Shown here: positions 23,552 to 37,297 of the stretch, piece after piece
How the letters are laid out: each line of letters starts with the position of its first letter
Numbering within the stretch: position 1 is the stretch's first letter
NCBI RefSeq assembly: GCF_000220395.1
Contig: NW_004085883.1
Span: forward strand, 62,001 to 126,000
Direction: 5' to 3'
Source: Ichthyophthirius multifiliis
Lineage: Eukaryota > Ciliophora > Oligohymenophorea > Hymenostomatida
DNA: 64,000 nucleotides
The notes under the pieces: generated by a model
What the model saw: only the letters and a program-made list of their open reading frames with translations
The model's database searches: none
Told to the model about the DNA's origin: nothing
Program-made: the position numbers and the translations under genes

Positions 23552-25112
23552 ATGTAAGATGATGTAAATAAATTAGATTTAGATTGTTATAATTCTCTTG
23601 ATTTAGAGTATTTAAGGTTTTTAAAACATGAAGAAAAAAAAGATAAAATACCTTAAATTTCGTTAGATTCCTTTAATTTATTAACAATTATTGGATAAGG
23701 AAACTATGCAAAAGTATCACTTGTTTGTAAAAAAGATGATGGCTAAGTTTATGCATTAAAAGCTTTAAAAAAGAAATATTTATAAGTAAATAATTAAATA
23801 AATTAAGTATTAACAGAAAGAAACATTTTGGTAAAAAAATAAAATATATAAAAGAATAAATACAAAATATACTTTCAAAATATCTAACTTTAAGATTTTT
23901 TTTGTTTAAATATAAATATTTATAGTAAACAAACTTTAATTTTATTTCATTTTTTTAACAAAAAAATATTAACATTTTTAAAATTAACAAAATTATAAAG
24001 CAAACTGTCAACAATAAATATATCGTAAAAATGAAATACGCATTTTAAGATAAAAAAAAGCTATTTTTTGTTTTAGAATTTTGCCCAGGAGGCGATTTAT
24101 TTACATTATTATAAACAAAAGAATATTTAAACGAAAAGCAGTAAACTTTTAAATTTTTAACAAAAAAATAAAATTCTTGATAAATAAAAAAAGAACTAAA
24201 TTTTATGCCGCATAAATAATAAAAGCGTTTGAATATTTACATTCATATAATATAATATACAGAGAGTAAAATAAAAATAATATATATACATATGTATATC
24301 AAAATAAGTTTAAAACCCGAAAACGTATTAATAGATTCAGAAGGGTATATTAAATTAACAGACTTCGGCTTATCAAAGATGGATATAACGCATGAAAAGG
24401 CTGCAATATCATTTTGCGGTACTCCTGAGTATTTATCTCCTGAAATAATACTTTAGTAAGGCCATGGGAAGGCTTCAGATTGGTGGACATTAGGAAACAT
24501 AATATACGAGATGATAATAGGAACTTTACCTTTTTATGATATAAATAGATATGTATTATTTGAAAATATAAAAACAAAGCCATTTAAAGAACATGAGAAG
24601 ATTTAAGGAAATTTAAAAAATTTAATAGAAGGACTTTTGCAAAAAAATCCGGAAAAACGTTTAGGATCTATAAATGGGGCTTAAGATATAATAAATCATC
24701 CATGGTTTTCAGATTTAAACTGGGACCATTTAAGAGAGAGAATTATTTAGCCACCTTTTAAACCTAAGTTGGAAAATTCTGTGGACGTGAGTTATATTGC
24801 TTAGGAATTTTTAGAATTACCTATTTTTTCACCCGAGGAATCTTTATAATCTGGATAATCATTAGGAATTTAAAGTTTTTTTTTATATATATAGATTTTT
24901 TTTTTTTATATTTTTTTGTTTAAGATTTTACACTTGATTCATAAAAAGAATAGTATCTTTAGAGTAATAATTATATAAATTCAGTTCCTAATAATTAAGA
25001 AAAAATGAATGAAGATATAAGCGAAGTTTAATTTTAAATGGAAACTTTACTAGACGATTATTCACAAAAAAATGAAAGTAATTCTATAGCTAAAAATATT
25101 AATATGGTATGA
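23552..25112 (+). CDS. AGC-family serine/threonine protein kinase
   Basis: 414 residues in five exons: 23552-23830, 24001-24140, 24194-24265, 24309-24874, 24925-25112; phases agree at every junction. The kinase domain starts with the glycine loop GQGNYAKV, the ATP lysine in YALKAL, and the helix-C Glu in TERNIL. Then [20 protein letters not shown] and GDLFTLL, catalytic loop [12 protein letters not shown] (split by the third intron), DFG, activation segment [12 protein letters not shown], and KRLGS near the C-lobe end, all AGC features. The tail has [16 protein letters not shown] and NFTLDS in the position of the AGC turn region; no clear hydrophobic FxxF motif. PKA/PKB/SGK-like; I cannot say which. 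An intact, active kinase is expected. Confidence 0.92.
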
Positions 25113-25517
25113 AGGAAAAAAGGAAATTTAATGTTTTTTAAATTTAAGTTTAAAAAACATTAAATAAATAATAAAATGGTAAGAAAATATTTATTTAAAT
25201 ATCTATAATTTACATTATTATAAATAAATTTATATAAAATAAATATATATTAATTAATATATATTTTTATAACTATTTATAATTATAAATTTATTTAAAA
25301 CATTCATATATATATTCAATTATTTTTAATTAATATACATATAAAATTACTAAATAAATAATAATAATTTATATCAAAAATTAATTAATTATTTACAAAA
25401 TGACTATTTATAAATATAATATAAACATATATTTTTTAAATAAATATAAAAAATGGAAATTTTAAAACACTTTATAATATGTATTTTTTCTTAGAATTTT
25501 TTTTTTTTTTTTTTCAA
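25113..25517. other. Intergenic between convergent genes
   Basis: AT-rich gap between the 3' ends of the kinase and the nucleoredoxin-like gene; no feature seen. Confidence 0.6.
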
Positions 25518-25982
25518 TCATTATTCCATAAAGCTTTTCCATTTATTAAAAGCATCTTCACCTTCTTAAATAACATCCATTCTTCCATTAGTAGCAGCAG
25601 CTTCTCCGTTAGGTTTTAAAATAATTAGTTTTGGAATAGCTTTAATTTTAAAATATGAAGTAAATTTTTTTATTCTTTCATCTCCTAAAGGAATTGCTAA
25701 CCATGGCATTTGTTTATAATATGTTTTAAATTCTTCTTCAGTAATATCGAATGGTATTAGTATTATTTCTAAAACTTTATCTTCCATATTTATTTCATTG
25801 TAAAAATCTATTAGTAATGGGGTAAATGCTTAGCAAGGGGGACAATATGAAGCAGAAAAATAAAGACATGTAACTTTATTTGTTTTTAAAGGTGTAACAT
25901 CAAGTAAACCATTTTTGCCTAAAAAAGTTGATCCTAATTGAAACTCGTTATTTTCTTTTATTTGATCGACTTTTTATTCCAT
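25518..25982 (-). CDS. Nucleoredoxin/tryparedoxin-like thioredoxin-fold protein
   Basis: Single exon, 154 residues, ATG at 25982, TGA 25520-25518. Thioredoxin-fold protein with active site SASYCPPCQAFTPLL, i.e. WCPPC-type with Tyr in place of Trp and the Cys-Pro-Pro-Cys pair intact. The strand EIILIPFDITEEEFKTYY and MPWLAIPLGDERIKK are the nucleoredoxin/tryparedoxin hallmarks, followed by KIKAIPKLIILKPNGE with the conserved cis-Pro. Expected role: cytosolic or nuclear disulfide reductase or redox sensor. It shows no signal peptide or membrane segment. Confidence 0.93.
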
Positions 25983-26640
25983 ATTTTTTATAATTATATT
26001 TTTATTTTTTTTATAAATTTATAAATAAAAGTTTATTTATAAATATTAATTTTAAAAATTATTTAATTATATTTTAATAAATAAAAATATAAATTTTAAT
26101 TGTTAATATTTAATAATTTTCAGTAAAGAAAAATTTAGATGTATAAATATTCAGAAAAGCCATAAATATTATAAAAATATATAAAAAAATTAGATATTTA
26201 TATTTAAAAATTAAGTACTTTATATATATTTTTTATTAAAATAAATCAGATATTTAATTTATTAATTGGATAAACATCTAAATAATATTTCTATTCAATT
26301 ATTATAATATATTTTTTATAAAATACACTGTTTGTTTAGATTATTTCTTATTTTATGTATTTAATAAAATGCAATTTATATAATATATTATTTAAATTTT
26401 AATTTTATATTTTTTTGTTTATAAAAGTTTTGTTTTTAAAAACTATATTATTTAATTATTATTTTTTTATAACAAAAAATAAATAAAGAAAGTCTTTTTT
26501 TTATTTTATGTTAATCTTTTAAAAACGTAAATTAAGAAAATCAAAATAACAATAAAAATAATATATTTTTGTTATAAATTAATATCTATTTGTTTATAAA
26601 TAAATAATATTCTAATTCAATACATAAATAATTTATTATA
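25983..26640. other. Intergenic between divergent genes
   Basis: AT-rich region between the nucleoredoxin-like gene (-) and the TLDc gene (+); both promoters should lie here. No motif or RNA gene seen. Confidence 0.6.
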
Positions 26641-29008
26641 ATGGGTTGTTCTTAAAGTAGAAAATATAGAAAAGGATAATTTACTGAATAAGAAGTAAAA
26701 ATATTAAAAGAATATCATTAGTTAAAGGCAAATTAATATGAATTGTAAAAATATACATACCTATTTTAATTTAAAAAAAGGATTAATTTTTTTTTTCTTT
26801 TAAACAAAAAAAAAAGAACAAGAAATAAAAATGAACTATCTTTAAAAAGTTTCAAGGAAATATTTAATGAAAATCCTTTTTTAGGCATATAATTATACTA
26901 TTTTATTACAAAACATTCATCTAATGGAAAAGTCACATAATAAATGTTTATAGATACAAGTAAAAAAAAAATATTTAAAATAATCAACATATATATATAA
27001 AAAATTAAATAAGTTGAATTAATATGTAGAAAAAATCCATCTAATGAAAAACTTCGATAAACCTATGGAAAATATGATAATGTAGAAATTTTATCAATGA
27101 TATTATTCAAAAGAATAAGGAAAGAAATAATCGAACAAAAACATCAAACAGCAGTAATAAGTTATAGTGAAGCTTTCGATTTTGTATCTGTAATATTAAA
27201 AATGTTCAATGATAATTAATAAAAATTCTGCAACGAAGCCACTACGAGGTCTATAATAGATAATATTTTCCCTTTTAATATTGGGAGGATAAATTGGTGG
27301 TCATTTTGTATATTAATAAGGGAATATTTGTCTTTAATAAGTATAGTTATTTCCGAATATTTAGAAATAAAATTTTTATAGTCATAAACTTCATTCCATT
27401 TACCAAAAATCATTTCTGATAATAAATTTTAACTATTAAATAAGGAAAAATTAGTAGTCCTTTTTTTAAATAATCAATACTTATAATAAACTCCAGTAGT
27501 AATTTCTTTATATTCAGCAGACGAAATATCTTTCAATTTTAAAAATTTAACCCAAAATCTAATTAATTTTAAAGGCCCAACTTTCGTTCTATTAAAATTC
27601 GAAGACGATAAAAATAACTAGTATATGGTAGGAGGTTTTAATCAATTTTAATGGCATAAATAAGGTATCTAGGGAGATAGAGAGTCTTATGTTTTCTCTC
27701 TATATCCTAGATATAGACATTTTTAGCCTATAGAGGAAATTACAATAACTTATAGGTAAAATATGTAATACTGTTATCTAAATGAGAATAAAGGGTTAAG
27801 TTTTGGAGGTATGTAATAGGAATCTTGTAGGATATGGGTCGATGCGAATAATTTAAGTAATTCTTTTGCAACTGATGAGGATTTTAATTATAAATCAGGA
27901 TGCTTAATAGATGCTAGAGTTTAGAATTTAAAATGTACAAATATTGAAGTTATTGGTTTGGAAAGAGAACCTATTATAAATAATAATTCTTTAATTTAAT
28001 AATAAATTGTATTCGAAAAATATTATAATAATACGTAATTTATATATATATTTATAATTTTGATTATTTTTATTTTTATAAAATAAAGAGAAATTAAATA
28101 AATACTTGACTCTTCAGCTAATTTAAAAAAAAAAATATTAGAAGGAATTGATGTGGCAAGAGCAAGTGCTATGAGAATTAATTAATAATAATAATATTCT
28201 TAAATAAATAAAAGTAGGTATTCAAGTAAAAATATAGTTAATTAATAGAATTAGGTTAATAATTAGGAGTTTATTCTTGATATAAATTAAAAATAATTTT
28301 TAAATTATTAAACTATATAGACTACTAATTCTGATACTTTTAATAGTAATATAATTTAAAGTGTTAATAAAAGTAATGCTTATTTATAATAATAAAATAA
28401 TAATATCGATAATTAAAATAGAAAATAATAAAATGAAGTCTAGACAGTTTAATCAACTATAACAAATAATGAAAATATTAATATTAGTGGATATAAATAA
28501 AAAATAGATTAATAAGCTACTTTATTATAAAATTAAGTTAATAATAAAGCAAATAATATGTCTTATATTTATGAGCCTTAAAAAATTGTATTTGAAAATA
28601 ATTATAGTCAAAATTATTCTAAAAGTGATTTGAATAACGAAGGAAATATATATACAACTGATTAATATAATAAAAGTAATAATTATAATAGCAAATAGCA
28701 TGCTTAAAGCGAATTTAATTATTTTAGTTCATAATAAACAAAGTAAAATAATAAAATAAATTATTTTAAAAATATTTAAACTAGAACAAAAAATAATAAA
28801 GAAATGTATATAGAGGAATTAGGAAAAATAATAAGTATGATTATATAAATATTAATAAAGATTTTTATAAACGATTTATTATAAATATATATATATATAT
28901 ATATATTTTTATATTTTATATATTTTTATATATTTTTATATATTTTATTATTATAAAGATAAGAATGAATATATTATAGATTAATTTAATCAAGAAAATA
29001 TTTATTGA
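26641..29008 (+). CDS. TLDc-domain protein with predicted N-terminal lipid anchor
   Basis: 729 residues in three exons: 26641-28034, 28089-28834, 28959-29008; lengths sum in frame and the last exon ends YIIDQFNQENIY then TGA. It begins MGCSQSRKYRKG, a textbook N-myristoylation site with an adjacent Cys for palmitoylation. Residues about 285-460 form a TLDc domain: FKGPTFVLLKFEDDKNNQYM, GGFNQF, GIQGDRESYVFSL, NKGLSFGG and FNYKSGCLIDARV ending IEVIGLERE. TLDc proteins (TBC1D24, NCOA7, OXR1) bind the vacuolar H+-ATPase or protect from oxidative stress. The C-terminal 250 residues are Gln/Asn-rich. Before the TLDc a helical region (YSEAFDFVSVILKMF) precedes it. The first Met is chosen because the lipidation motif follows it directly. 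Confidence 0.88.
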
Positions 29009-29449
29009 TATTGATATTTGAAATAAATATTACTTAAATCTTTTTATAAAATATATAATTAATTAATTTTAAATAATTTTTTTTTCTATATTTTATAAAT
29101 AAGTATATATTTTTTTATAAAATATTAATAATGAAAAAAGGCATAAAAAAATAAAATATTATATTTTTTAAATAAATATTTAAATAGAATATTTAATTCA
29201 AGTAAAATATTAAAAATAAAATATACATCATACTTAAAAAAATAATTTTTTTATTTAAAAGTTTAAATTATATATATTATTTAATTATTTATTTATTATA
29301 AATAAAATAAATATTTTTTTTAGATATATATTTTACTATTTTATAGAAAATAAAAAGAATATTAATATATTACATTATATATAAACGTGTTTAAATATAC
29401 TAAGATAAAAATATTAATATATTTATTTTTATTTATATATATATATATG

Positions 29450-29496
<47 letters not shown>

Positions 29497-29670
29497 TTAA
29501 TTTTTTTTTTCTATATTATATTAGTTTTTAAAAATAAAATCAAAAAAAAAATAATTAATTAATAAATAAAAGAAAAAATATAAATTTGAAAAACTCCTTA
29601 CGAAAATGGTTCTTAATTTTATAAAATTTATAATTTAAAATTTAATTTTTATATAAAAAATTAGTAATAA
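29009..29670. other. Intergenic, TA-rich
   Basis: AT-rich gap with TA microsatellites at about 29436-29491. It must contain the SERP1 promoter close to its right edge. No other feature seen. Confidence 0.6.
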
Positions 29671-29850
29671 ATGAAATTAAGAAGTAATATTCATAGTAGT
29701 AATATTAATAAAAGAGGATAAGTAAATAAGTCATTAAGAGCTAAAGGTGATAAAAGTGTTAGTGCTTGGGTATTGGGAATATTTATTTTTGTAGTTATTG
29801 GATCCGCAATATTTTAAATTCTAAATGTATTATTAAATTCATAAGCATGA
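29671..29850 (+). CDS. SERP1: Stress-associated ER protein SERP1/RAMP4
   Basis: Single exon, 59 residues, TGA at 29848-29850. Tail-anchored ER protein that binds the Sec61 translocon. The sequence follows the family throughout: a basic cytosolic part with NINKRGQVNKSLRAKG, then VSAWVLGIFIFVVIGSAIFQ as the single C-terminal membrane helix. The family is normally 60-70 residues, so this is complete. A six-residue-shorter N-terminus is the only difference from animal RAMP4. Confidence 0.95.
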
Positions 29851-30253
29851 TAAATAAAAGAAATATTTATTATTTTATATTTATAAATAATTATATATGT
29901 AATTTTTTTATTATAAAAAAATCTATTAAATTCATTTTTATAACATTGTTTTGTCAATAATAATTAATTAAAAAAAATCTTCATTTAAAAAAAAATAGAA
30001 AAAAAAATAAAAAAATTACATTATTATATCAAATATAAAACAATAAAAAAAAATACATAAATTATTTATATATATATATAAATTTATATATTTAATGATA
30101 AAAATATTAATAAATTAAAATACAAATATATATATATATATTCATTTTATATATATATATATATATATATATTATTATATTAATATTTATATTTATATTA
30201 TTTTTATTTTTATTTAATAATATAAATCATATAGGATATTTTTTATTTTTATT
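29851..30253. other. Intergenic between convergent genes, TA repeats
   Basis: AT-rich, with TA runs at about 30064-30080 and 30125-30175. Nothing else visible. Confidence 0.6.
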
Positions 30254-32828
30254 TCAATTTTAATTATTTTTTCTTAAAATTTTTCCTGGTTATTTCTAAA
30301 AATTATTATTGTTCAATTTATCGTTCTAATTTTTTTTTTATATTATTTTATTTAATTCAGACTAGAGAGAATCTACTGTTATTATTTCTTTTTGTTTAGT
30401 TTTTGATACATTCGATAAGTTATCAAAATTATCTTAATTTGTTTACTTAGCCAAATTACATTTTATAAATTTACACTAATCAACACTAAAATTACTTGAA
30501 TTTATATTCTCATTACTTTGTTTATCCTATATAAAATTTCCATTTTCTAATTTATTTTGGTTTTTATTTAAAATATTTCTCATTTATTTTTATTATTGAT
30601 TTTCATATTAATCTTTATTAATATTTATTTATGTTATTTATTAATATTATTTTTTCTCATATTGGTTTTAAAATATTTAATTTTCGATATTTTATGTATT
30701 TTAACTCAAAACCTAAATTTATTTGCTCATTTTTTCTAATTCTATTGAAAATTATTTATTTTCATGAATTAAATTTTAAAGTTTTTGTATATTTTTAGAA
30801 TATTAATTATAGCTTTATCCAAAATTCGATATATTGTATAAAGTTTTCTAGTCTATATTATTTTAAATGAAGAATTTATTAATAGAACTATAAATAATTT
30901 CGATTACATCTTCACTATTATTGATTAAATTTTAAATAAAATCGAGGAAGCTTTCTTAAATAAGGGTACTTTATTTTTAGTCTTCGAAAATATTTTGAAT
31001 AAATTTATTATAAAAGTTTAATTATTTGAAATTTTTTTACTAATAATTTTTCTGAAATTTCAAAAGTTTTTAAATGAAAATAATTACATAAACATACTTT
31101 CTAAATATTTTATAAACTTATTATTTAAAATTATTATTATTATTTAAATTTTATTTAGAAGTATTAATTAATTCTAGCATATTCAAATAATAAATAAAAT
31201 ATTATTTAAAAAAAGAATTTTCTTTGATTTTATTTAAATAAAGTAAATATAAGTTAGAAAGACCTTTAACTAATTAAGCAATAATTAAAAATTATAAATC
31301 AATTTTACTTTTATTCTAAATTTCAAATCTAAGGCTTCTTTCATATTCTTGAATTTAATTTTCTTAAGAAAAAATGACTTCATTATTACATTAGAGTTAT
31401 TTTTGTAACTATGAGTATTTATTTTCTAATTAGATATATTTATTTTCGTTTATTTAATTTTTATTTTCGAAATTATTTTTTAATTGTTTTTTTTCTTCTT
31501 CAAATTCTTTTTTTAAATTAAATATTTAATTCTCTTATTAGACTTTATTTTGATGTTGTATTTTTATAAATTCGTCAGTTTAGAATTGTAGTTTATTTAT
31601 TTTTTCTTAGTATTCTTTTTCTTGTTTTTCAAGTTTTTTTTCGTTTTCTTTTTTTTCGTTTATCAAAATTTGGATTTAATTTTTTATTTCTTCTTCAATT
31701 TTTTATGTTTAAAGGACTTTTTTATTTAAGTATAAATTTTAAAATTTCGCTTATTTTTCGTTTGTTTATTCTTTTAAAATATGAAATATGTTTTCAAGTT
31801 TTTTTTATTAGTTTTCTTTTTCTTCGGACATATTTTCACATTTTTTTTTTAAGTCTTAAATTTACTTTTGGTTATTTTTTATTTCTTTTTGATATTTTTA
31901 TAAACTTTCGTCTATTTAATATTTTTATTCATTTAGTTTTGTTAAATTGAGTTTAAATTCTTCTATTAATTTATAACTCTCTTCTAATTTATTTTTTTAT
32001 GTGTTTATTTCGACCCTTAAATTAGAATTTTCTTAGTTTTATTTTATTAATTCGGAAGCTTATTTTTCACTTTTGTGTCTTATTTATTCTAATTAATATA
32101 TTTTTTCTTCTTTTTTATTTATTAAAAGTTCATATTTTTCTATTTTTTGAATATTTTGTTCATTTAATTATTCATATTTTTTTATTATATTTTAATGAGC
32201 TTATACTTCTTTTTTAAAATTTTCATTTTATTGTAATAAAGCTGATATTTGTTCTCTATTTTTGATTTCCTTCAATTAAATTTCCTTGAGAATATTCTAT
32301 TATTTATTTATTTATTTATTTTTTTTTAAAAAAAAAACTTTAAATTTCGCAAGTTCAATCGAAAGACTAATTTTTTCTTGTTCTTAATTATTTTAAATAT
32401 TTTAGTTTTTTTCTTTTTCTTGTTCCTATTAATCTAGTATTTTATTTTAATTTTCGAGTTTTTTCAAAAGAGATTAGTTTTATTCTGTTAATTATATAAT
32501 TTTTATTTCTAATTATTTTTTTATAAATTATTATTCAGATTCATCATTTTTAATTTATTTTTCAATATTTTAAAATTTGAGTTTTTATTAAATTTAAATC
32601 ATGTCTAATTCTTAAATCTATATTTTTATTTATTTTATTTTTTGAAAAAAAAAAAAATACTTTTTCTTCTAGTATTTCTATTTGTTAATTTTTTATATTT
32701 AAATCATTTGTTAATAATTAAATTTTTGTATGTTATTCTTTCAATATATTTATTGTTTCTTATGTTGATTTTGCACTTTAAATTTCTTGTTATGTATATG
32801 ATTTATTTGTATCGTCGTTTAAATTCAT
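30254..32828 (-). CDS. Long coiled-coil protein, family not recognised
   Basis: Starts MNLNDDTNKSYTQQEIQSAK at 32828 and ends FQKQPGKILRKNNQN with TGA at 30256-30254. Most of the predicted 800 or so residues form Lys/Glu/Gln/Ile heptad-like coiled coil, for example QELDMIQIQQKLKFQNIEKQ and EEIKNQIQILINEKKENEKK. Near 31.2 kb a short non-coiled helical segment occurs (IDLQFLIIAQLVKGLSNLYL) followed by FFKQYFIYYLNMLELI. The C-terminal 200 residues are Asn/Gln-rich with KEIITVDSLQSELNKI. At least two GT..AG introns are clear (about 32657-32616 and 32330-32295); more in the last third are likely. It might be a cytoskeletal or basal-body component, but only the coiled coil supports that. Its start is 410 bases from the divergent NEDD1 gene. 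Confidence 0.75.
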
Positions 32829-33238
32829 ATTTTTTATTAATTTTTTTATAATACTAAATTTTCTTTTTATCTTAAAAAAATAAATATAATTTAATAAAAT
32901 ATTAAAAATATTTAAATTTTCTTTTTTTTAAAAAAAAAATAAACAATTTTAAATAAAGAAATGAAATAAATAAAGCTTTTAATAAAAAATAAATAAAAAA
33001 AAAAAAAAATTAAATATGTTGTTTTAGTACATTCGTATTTTTATTTTTTTACTAATTTAATAAAATATTTTTTATTTTTCTTAAAATTAAAAAGTAATTC
33101 AATTTTTTTTTAAATTTACATAACATAAATATTTAAAATAAATAAAAAAAAGAAAATATTAAAAAAAAAAAAAAAATTTTAAATTAAACAAAAATAATAT
33201 AATAAACAAGTTAAACACATAAAAAAAAATAAAACGTA
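32829..33238. other. Intergenic between divergent genes
   Basis: AT-rich region between the coiled-coil gene (-) and NEDD1 (+), presumably holding both promoters. No motif recognised. Confidence 0.55.
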
Positions 33239-35547
33239 ATGTCAACAATAGCATCATGTAGTAACTCAATATTAATTCATTAAATAGACAATGTGATTCC
33301 GATATTTTAATTTGACCCGCATAACAAATCAACAATAAACTGCATTGCATTTAGTCAAAACAGTAAAAGAAAAAAAAACAAAAGAAATAAATAAAAAAAA
33401 AATCAAAAAAGACCAAGCAATTGCAAGTTGTGCAGATGACGGAAAAATAGTAATATCCCATGCTACAACTGGGAATAATTTAATATCATACCAAGATGAG
33501 GACCCAAATAATAAAATATATTCGATTTCATTCACATCAAATTCACAATATATCGCCCATGGGTGCTTAAATGGGAAACTAAAAATATACGATTTAAAAA
33601 AGAAACAAATGTAAGCGAAATATAAATCCCATTTTGGAAGTGTAAATACAGTCGATTGGCATTAAAATGATTATTTAATTGCTAGTGGAAGTTCTGATGG
33701 GAATATACAAATCCATAATATCTAAAATAATATAATGGTAGCGACTTTTAGCACAAGTGAACTACAAAATTCGCCATCAATAAAATAAATAAAATTCTCT
33801 TCTTTAAAAATCGAAAAATTAGCAAGTTGTTCGAACGATGGAAGAGTTTAAGTTTGGGATATTAATACAAGACAATAATTATGTAATTTAAATAATCATT
33901 CAGATAAGGCAACTGCAATTAGCTTTTCGACTTAAAATTAAATTTTTTTGGGAAGTTGTTCTTTAGATTAGAAAATTAACTTTTATGATATTAGTGAAAA
34001 AAAAGTTGTCAAAACACTCAATACTGATTAACCTTTGACCTCGCTTAAGTTTTGTTTAGATGGGATTACTATTGTGGCAGGGACTTTGTATGGGGGTTTA
34101 CTTGTATATGATTTGAGATAGGCTCATTAACCGAAAAATATTTTATAGGGTCATGATAAAAATTGTCCGGTTAATTTTATTTCGATTCATAATTAAAATA
34201 TTAGTGATGCGAAAAAAAACTAAATGAAAAGTTCACTTGGTGTTTAAAAAAATATCAATATTATACCTTATTAATCTTCAAATATTTAAAATTTTAATAT
34301 TTCAAAAGATTCTTTTGGGAATATGAATTTATAAAATAAAGATAACAATAGTATTATAAATAATAATAATAATAATAGTGGTAGTAATTTAAATGGTATA
34401 TTTTTTATAAAAAAAATATTCATTTAATTAATTTTTTTTTATAAATATATATTTTTATAGAAAATTAATAAATTAACAGTAATAAAGTTATAAGCTTGGA
34501 ATAAAAAATAATATCAAAATTGAATGAAAAGTAGAAGTAATTTTTATAATTTTTTTTCTTTTTTTTACATTAAATGCAGGAATTTGTTTTATTTTTTATT
34601 AGCATAGTAAAACCAGATTTAAAATTGGATTTTGAATAAATGAAAGTTACAGAAGTTTAACAGCCAGAATTCTAAAATAAAATGAATGTTGTGAATAATT
34701 AGTAATAAAATTAATTATAATAAGTTAAATTATAATAATAAATTTAATAATAAGTTTAATAGCAATTAATTTACTAATAATAAAATTAATCCTAAAGCAT
34801 TTTTTTATAAAAAACATAACCATAATAAGTATATTAATAATAAATTTAATAACAATAAATATAAATAAATGATAATAAAAGTATATAATCAATAAATTAA
34901 AAAGAATAAATTAGTAATTTTATATATTTATATAATATAATCACTAATAAATATATTATAAATATTTAATTATTATAAAAAAAAAATATTTTAATTAATT
35001 ATATTTTTTTATAAAATAAGCATTATCTAAAATGCCTTATTTTAAATAAAATATATGTATTTTAAATACTTCTTAATTATCAAATAATGAAGAAGATTAA
35101 AAAAGGACTATATAATCATTAGAATTACCACCAAAAATAAATACTACTTAATAGTAAATAAAAATATAATTTATGTTTTTTTTAAAAAAATAAATAAAGG
35201 TAAAATAATTAATAATCAAACATTATAAAATAAGATGATTTTTCTGAAAAATAATAAAATTTTATCAAAAGAGAATTATAAGAATAATTGAATGAAATTA
35301 AAAACGAAATTAGAGGAGAGTTTTAAAATGTTCTTATTGAAATGATTAGATAATTTCAAATTTAATAAGTATTAAACAATATATATGTATTTTACAATCA
35401 TAATATAAATAAATTTTATAAATATTATTAAAATAGAATGAAATTAATTAATAACTAGAATTTTTCGCAAATGAAAATAAAATGTAAAAAGAAATTATAT
35501 AAAATTTAAAAACTGAAAATGAAAAACTTAAAAAATATATCCATTGA
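33239..35547 (+). CDS. NEDD1: NEDD1/GCP-WD, gamma-tubulin ring complex adaptor
   Basis: WD40 protein that recruits the gamma-tubulin ring complex to centrosomes or basal bodies. It starts MSTIASCSNSILIHQ; exon 1 ends 33362, intron 33363-33411. The propeller fills about 300 residues, with repeats such as AIASCADDGKIVISH, IAHGCLNGKLKIYD, IASGSSDGNIQIH, LASCSNDGRVQVWDI and GSCSLDQKINFYD, and TDQPLTSLKF followed by GTLYGGLLVYDLRQ, which is the NEDD1 pattern. The C-terminal domain is also present: IKRELQEQLNEIKNEIRGEF, LIEMIRQFQIQ and, in the last exon, NLKTENEKLKKYIH then TGA 35545-35547, matching the gamma-tubulin-binding helices of NEDD1. Between them lies a poly-Gln-rich linker. Several GT..AG introns interrupt the second half (one about 34397-34460); exact borders there are approximate. 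Confidence 0.9.
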
Positions 35548-35709
35548 ATAAATTTAAATAAGTAAGCTGTATTATTTTTTATAATTAAAAAATTCAAAAT
35601 AATTTAATGTTCATTAATTTAAATTAAAATAAATTATTATAGATAATAAAATACAGTATATATATATATATATACATATATTTATATAATAAAATTAAAA
35701 TAAATAAAA

Positions 35710-37266
35710 TCATCTAATATCTCTCATATTATCGACAAGAATACTTTATTATTTGTACTTATCTTAAATAGAAGGGAATAAATTCCAAAACCTTAAAGTT
35801 TCATCCCCTGCCCCAGTAACAATAGTCTATCCGTCCGGACTCATTGCCACAAATAATACTCTTGAAGTATGTCCTGTAAGTTCTGCAACTTTTTACATAG
35901 TAGGATATTTCCATACAATAATTTAATTCTAAGAATAACCATGTGTACTAACTATTTCATTAACACCTTCCCAAACATTAAATTACAAACTTAAGACTAA
36001 GTATCTATATAATCTAATTATTAATTAGTTGATGTGTTCCAGAATCTTATACATCTATCCTATGTGCCACCTCCGGAAGCTAATAAACCTTTTTTTATTA
36101 TTATTAAAAATTAGAAAACATATAAAATAATATTATGTATATATATATATATAAATATTTACTATGTTAATGTTAAGACCATGCAATAGCCTTTACAGCA
36201 GCTTAATGTTCGTAAAATTTACATATAGGGTTATTTGAATGATTATTCCAGACATTAAGTTTATTATCATTCCCTCCTGAGGCTAACAATTATTCATCCC
36301 AACTCCATTTAAGTCCACATATTTCTTATTTATGTTAATTAAGTTTTCTCTAATAATTATTCTAATCTCTCACATCTCTTAATAATATAGATTTATCTCT
36401 AGAACCACTAGCTAATATTTCGTTTGACCAAGCTAATGAACCTATTCGTCCTGTATGTCCTTTTAAAGTTCGAATTTTTTTAATTTCATCCGCATCCCAA
36501 ATTTGAGTTTCTCCTTAAGAAGTTCCTATACATAATTAATGACCTTTAGGATGCCAGTTTACACTAGAAACGGAATCGTTTATGCCTAAATCACAAAATT
36601 TTATGACTAAATTATTACATGCTTTCCATAAATAAACACACGATCCAAGAGCTACTGCTAGAATGTTAGTTTAAGACCAATCTACTAGATTTAAATAAAA
36701 ATCGTCTTATAAAGATGGCGCGTCGAGTACTTTAAAAGGTATTTTTGGAATTTATCGCAAGTATTTTTCTTTTTTTTCTTTCATATTTAAAGTATCTTGG
36801 ATTTTTAAATAATTATTATTATTTTAAATTATTATGCCTTTTTCATAATTTGAAATATTATTCATGCAAGGGTTTTTGACTTTTTCACCAAAACATAATA
36901 TATTATAATTTTCAGAATTATTTTCATCTCCAAAAGGACTTTTTATAGGCAAACTAAGAATATGTCTTTTATATAATTATTCGATAGAAACTTAGTATTA
37001 TTTGTCTAATAATTGGCCTTTATATTCATTATTAAGGGTTGATTTTTATATTTTTTCATGAGCGTGGGTTAACGCGATACTTAATTTGGAGTTTTTTCTA
37101 CAAGGAATAAATCTATCATTGTAGTTGATTTTTTAAGATTTGTTTTGCTTTATTTTTTCTTCTTATTATTTTTTTTCTTCTTTAGTTTTTTATTTATGTA
37201 TTTATGTTGATTTGGTTAAATTAGATTCTAGAAAAGGTTAACTAATTATTTTATTTTATTTTTCAA

Positions 37267-37297
<31 letters not shown>

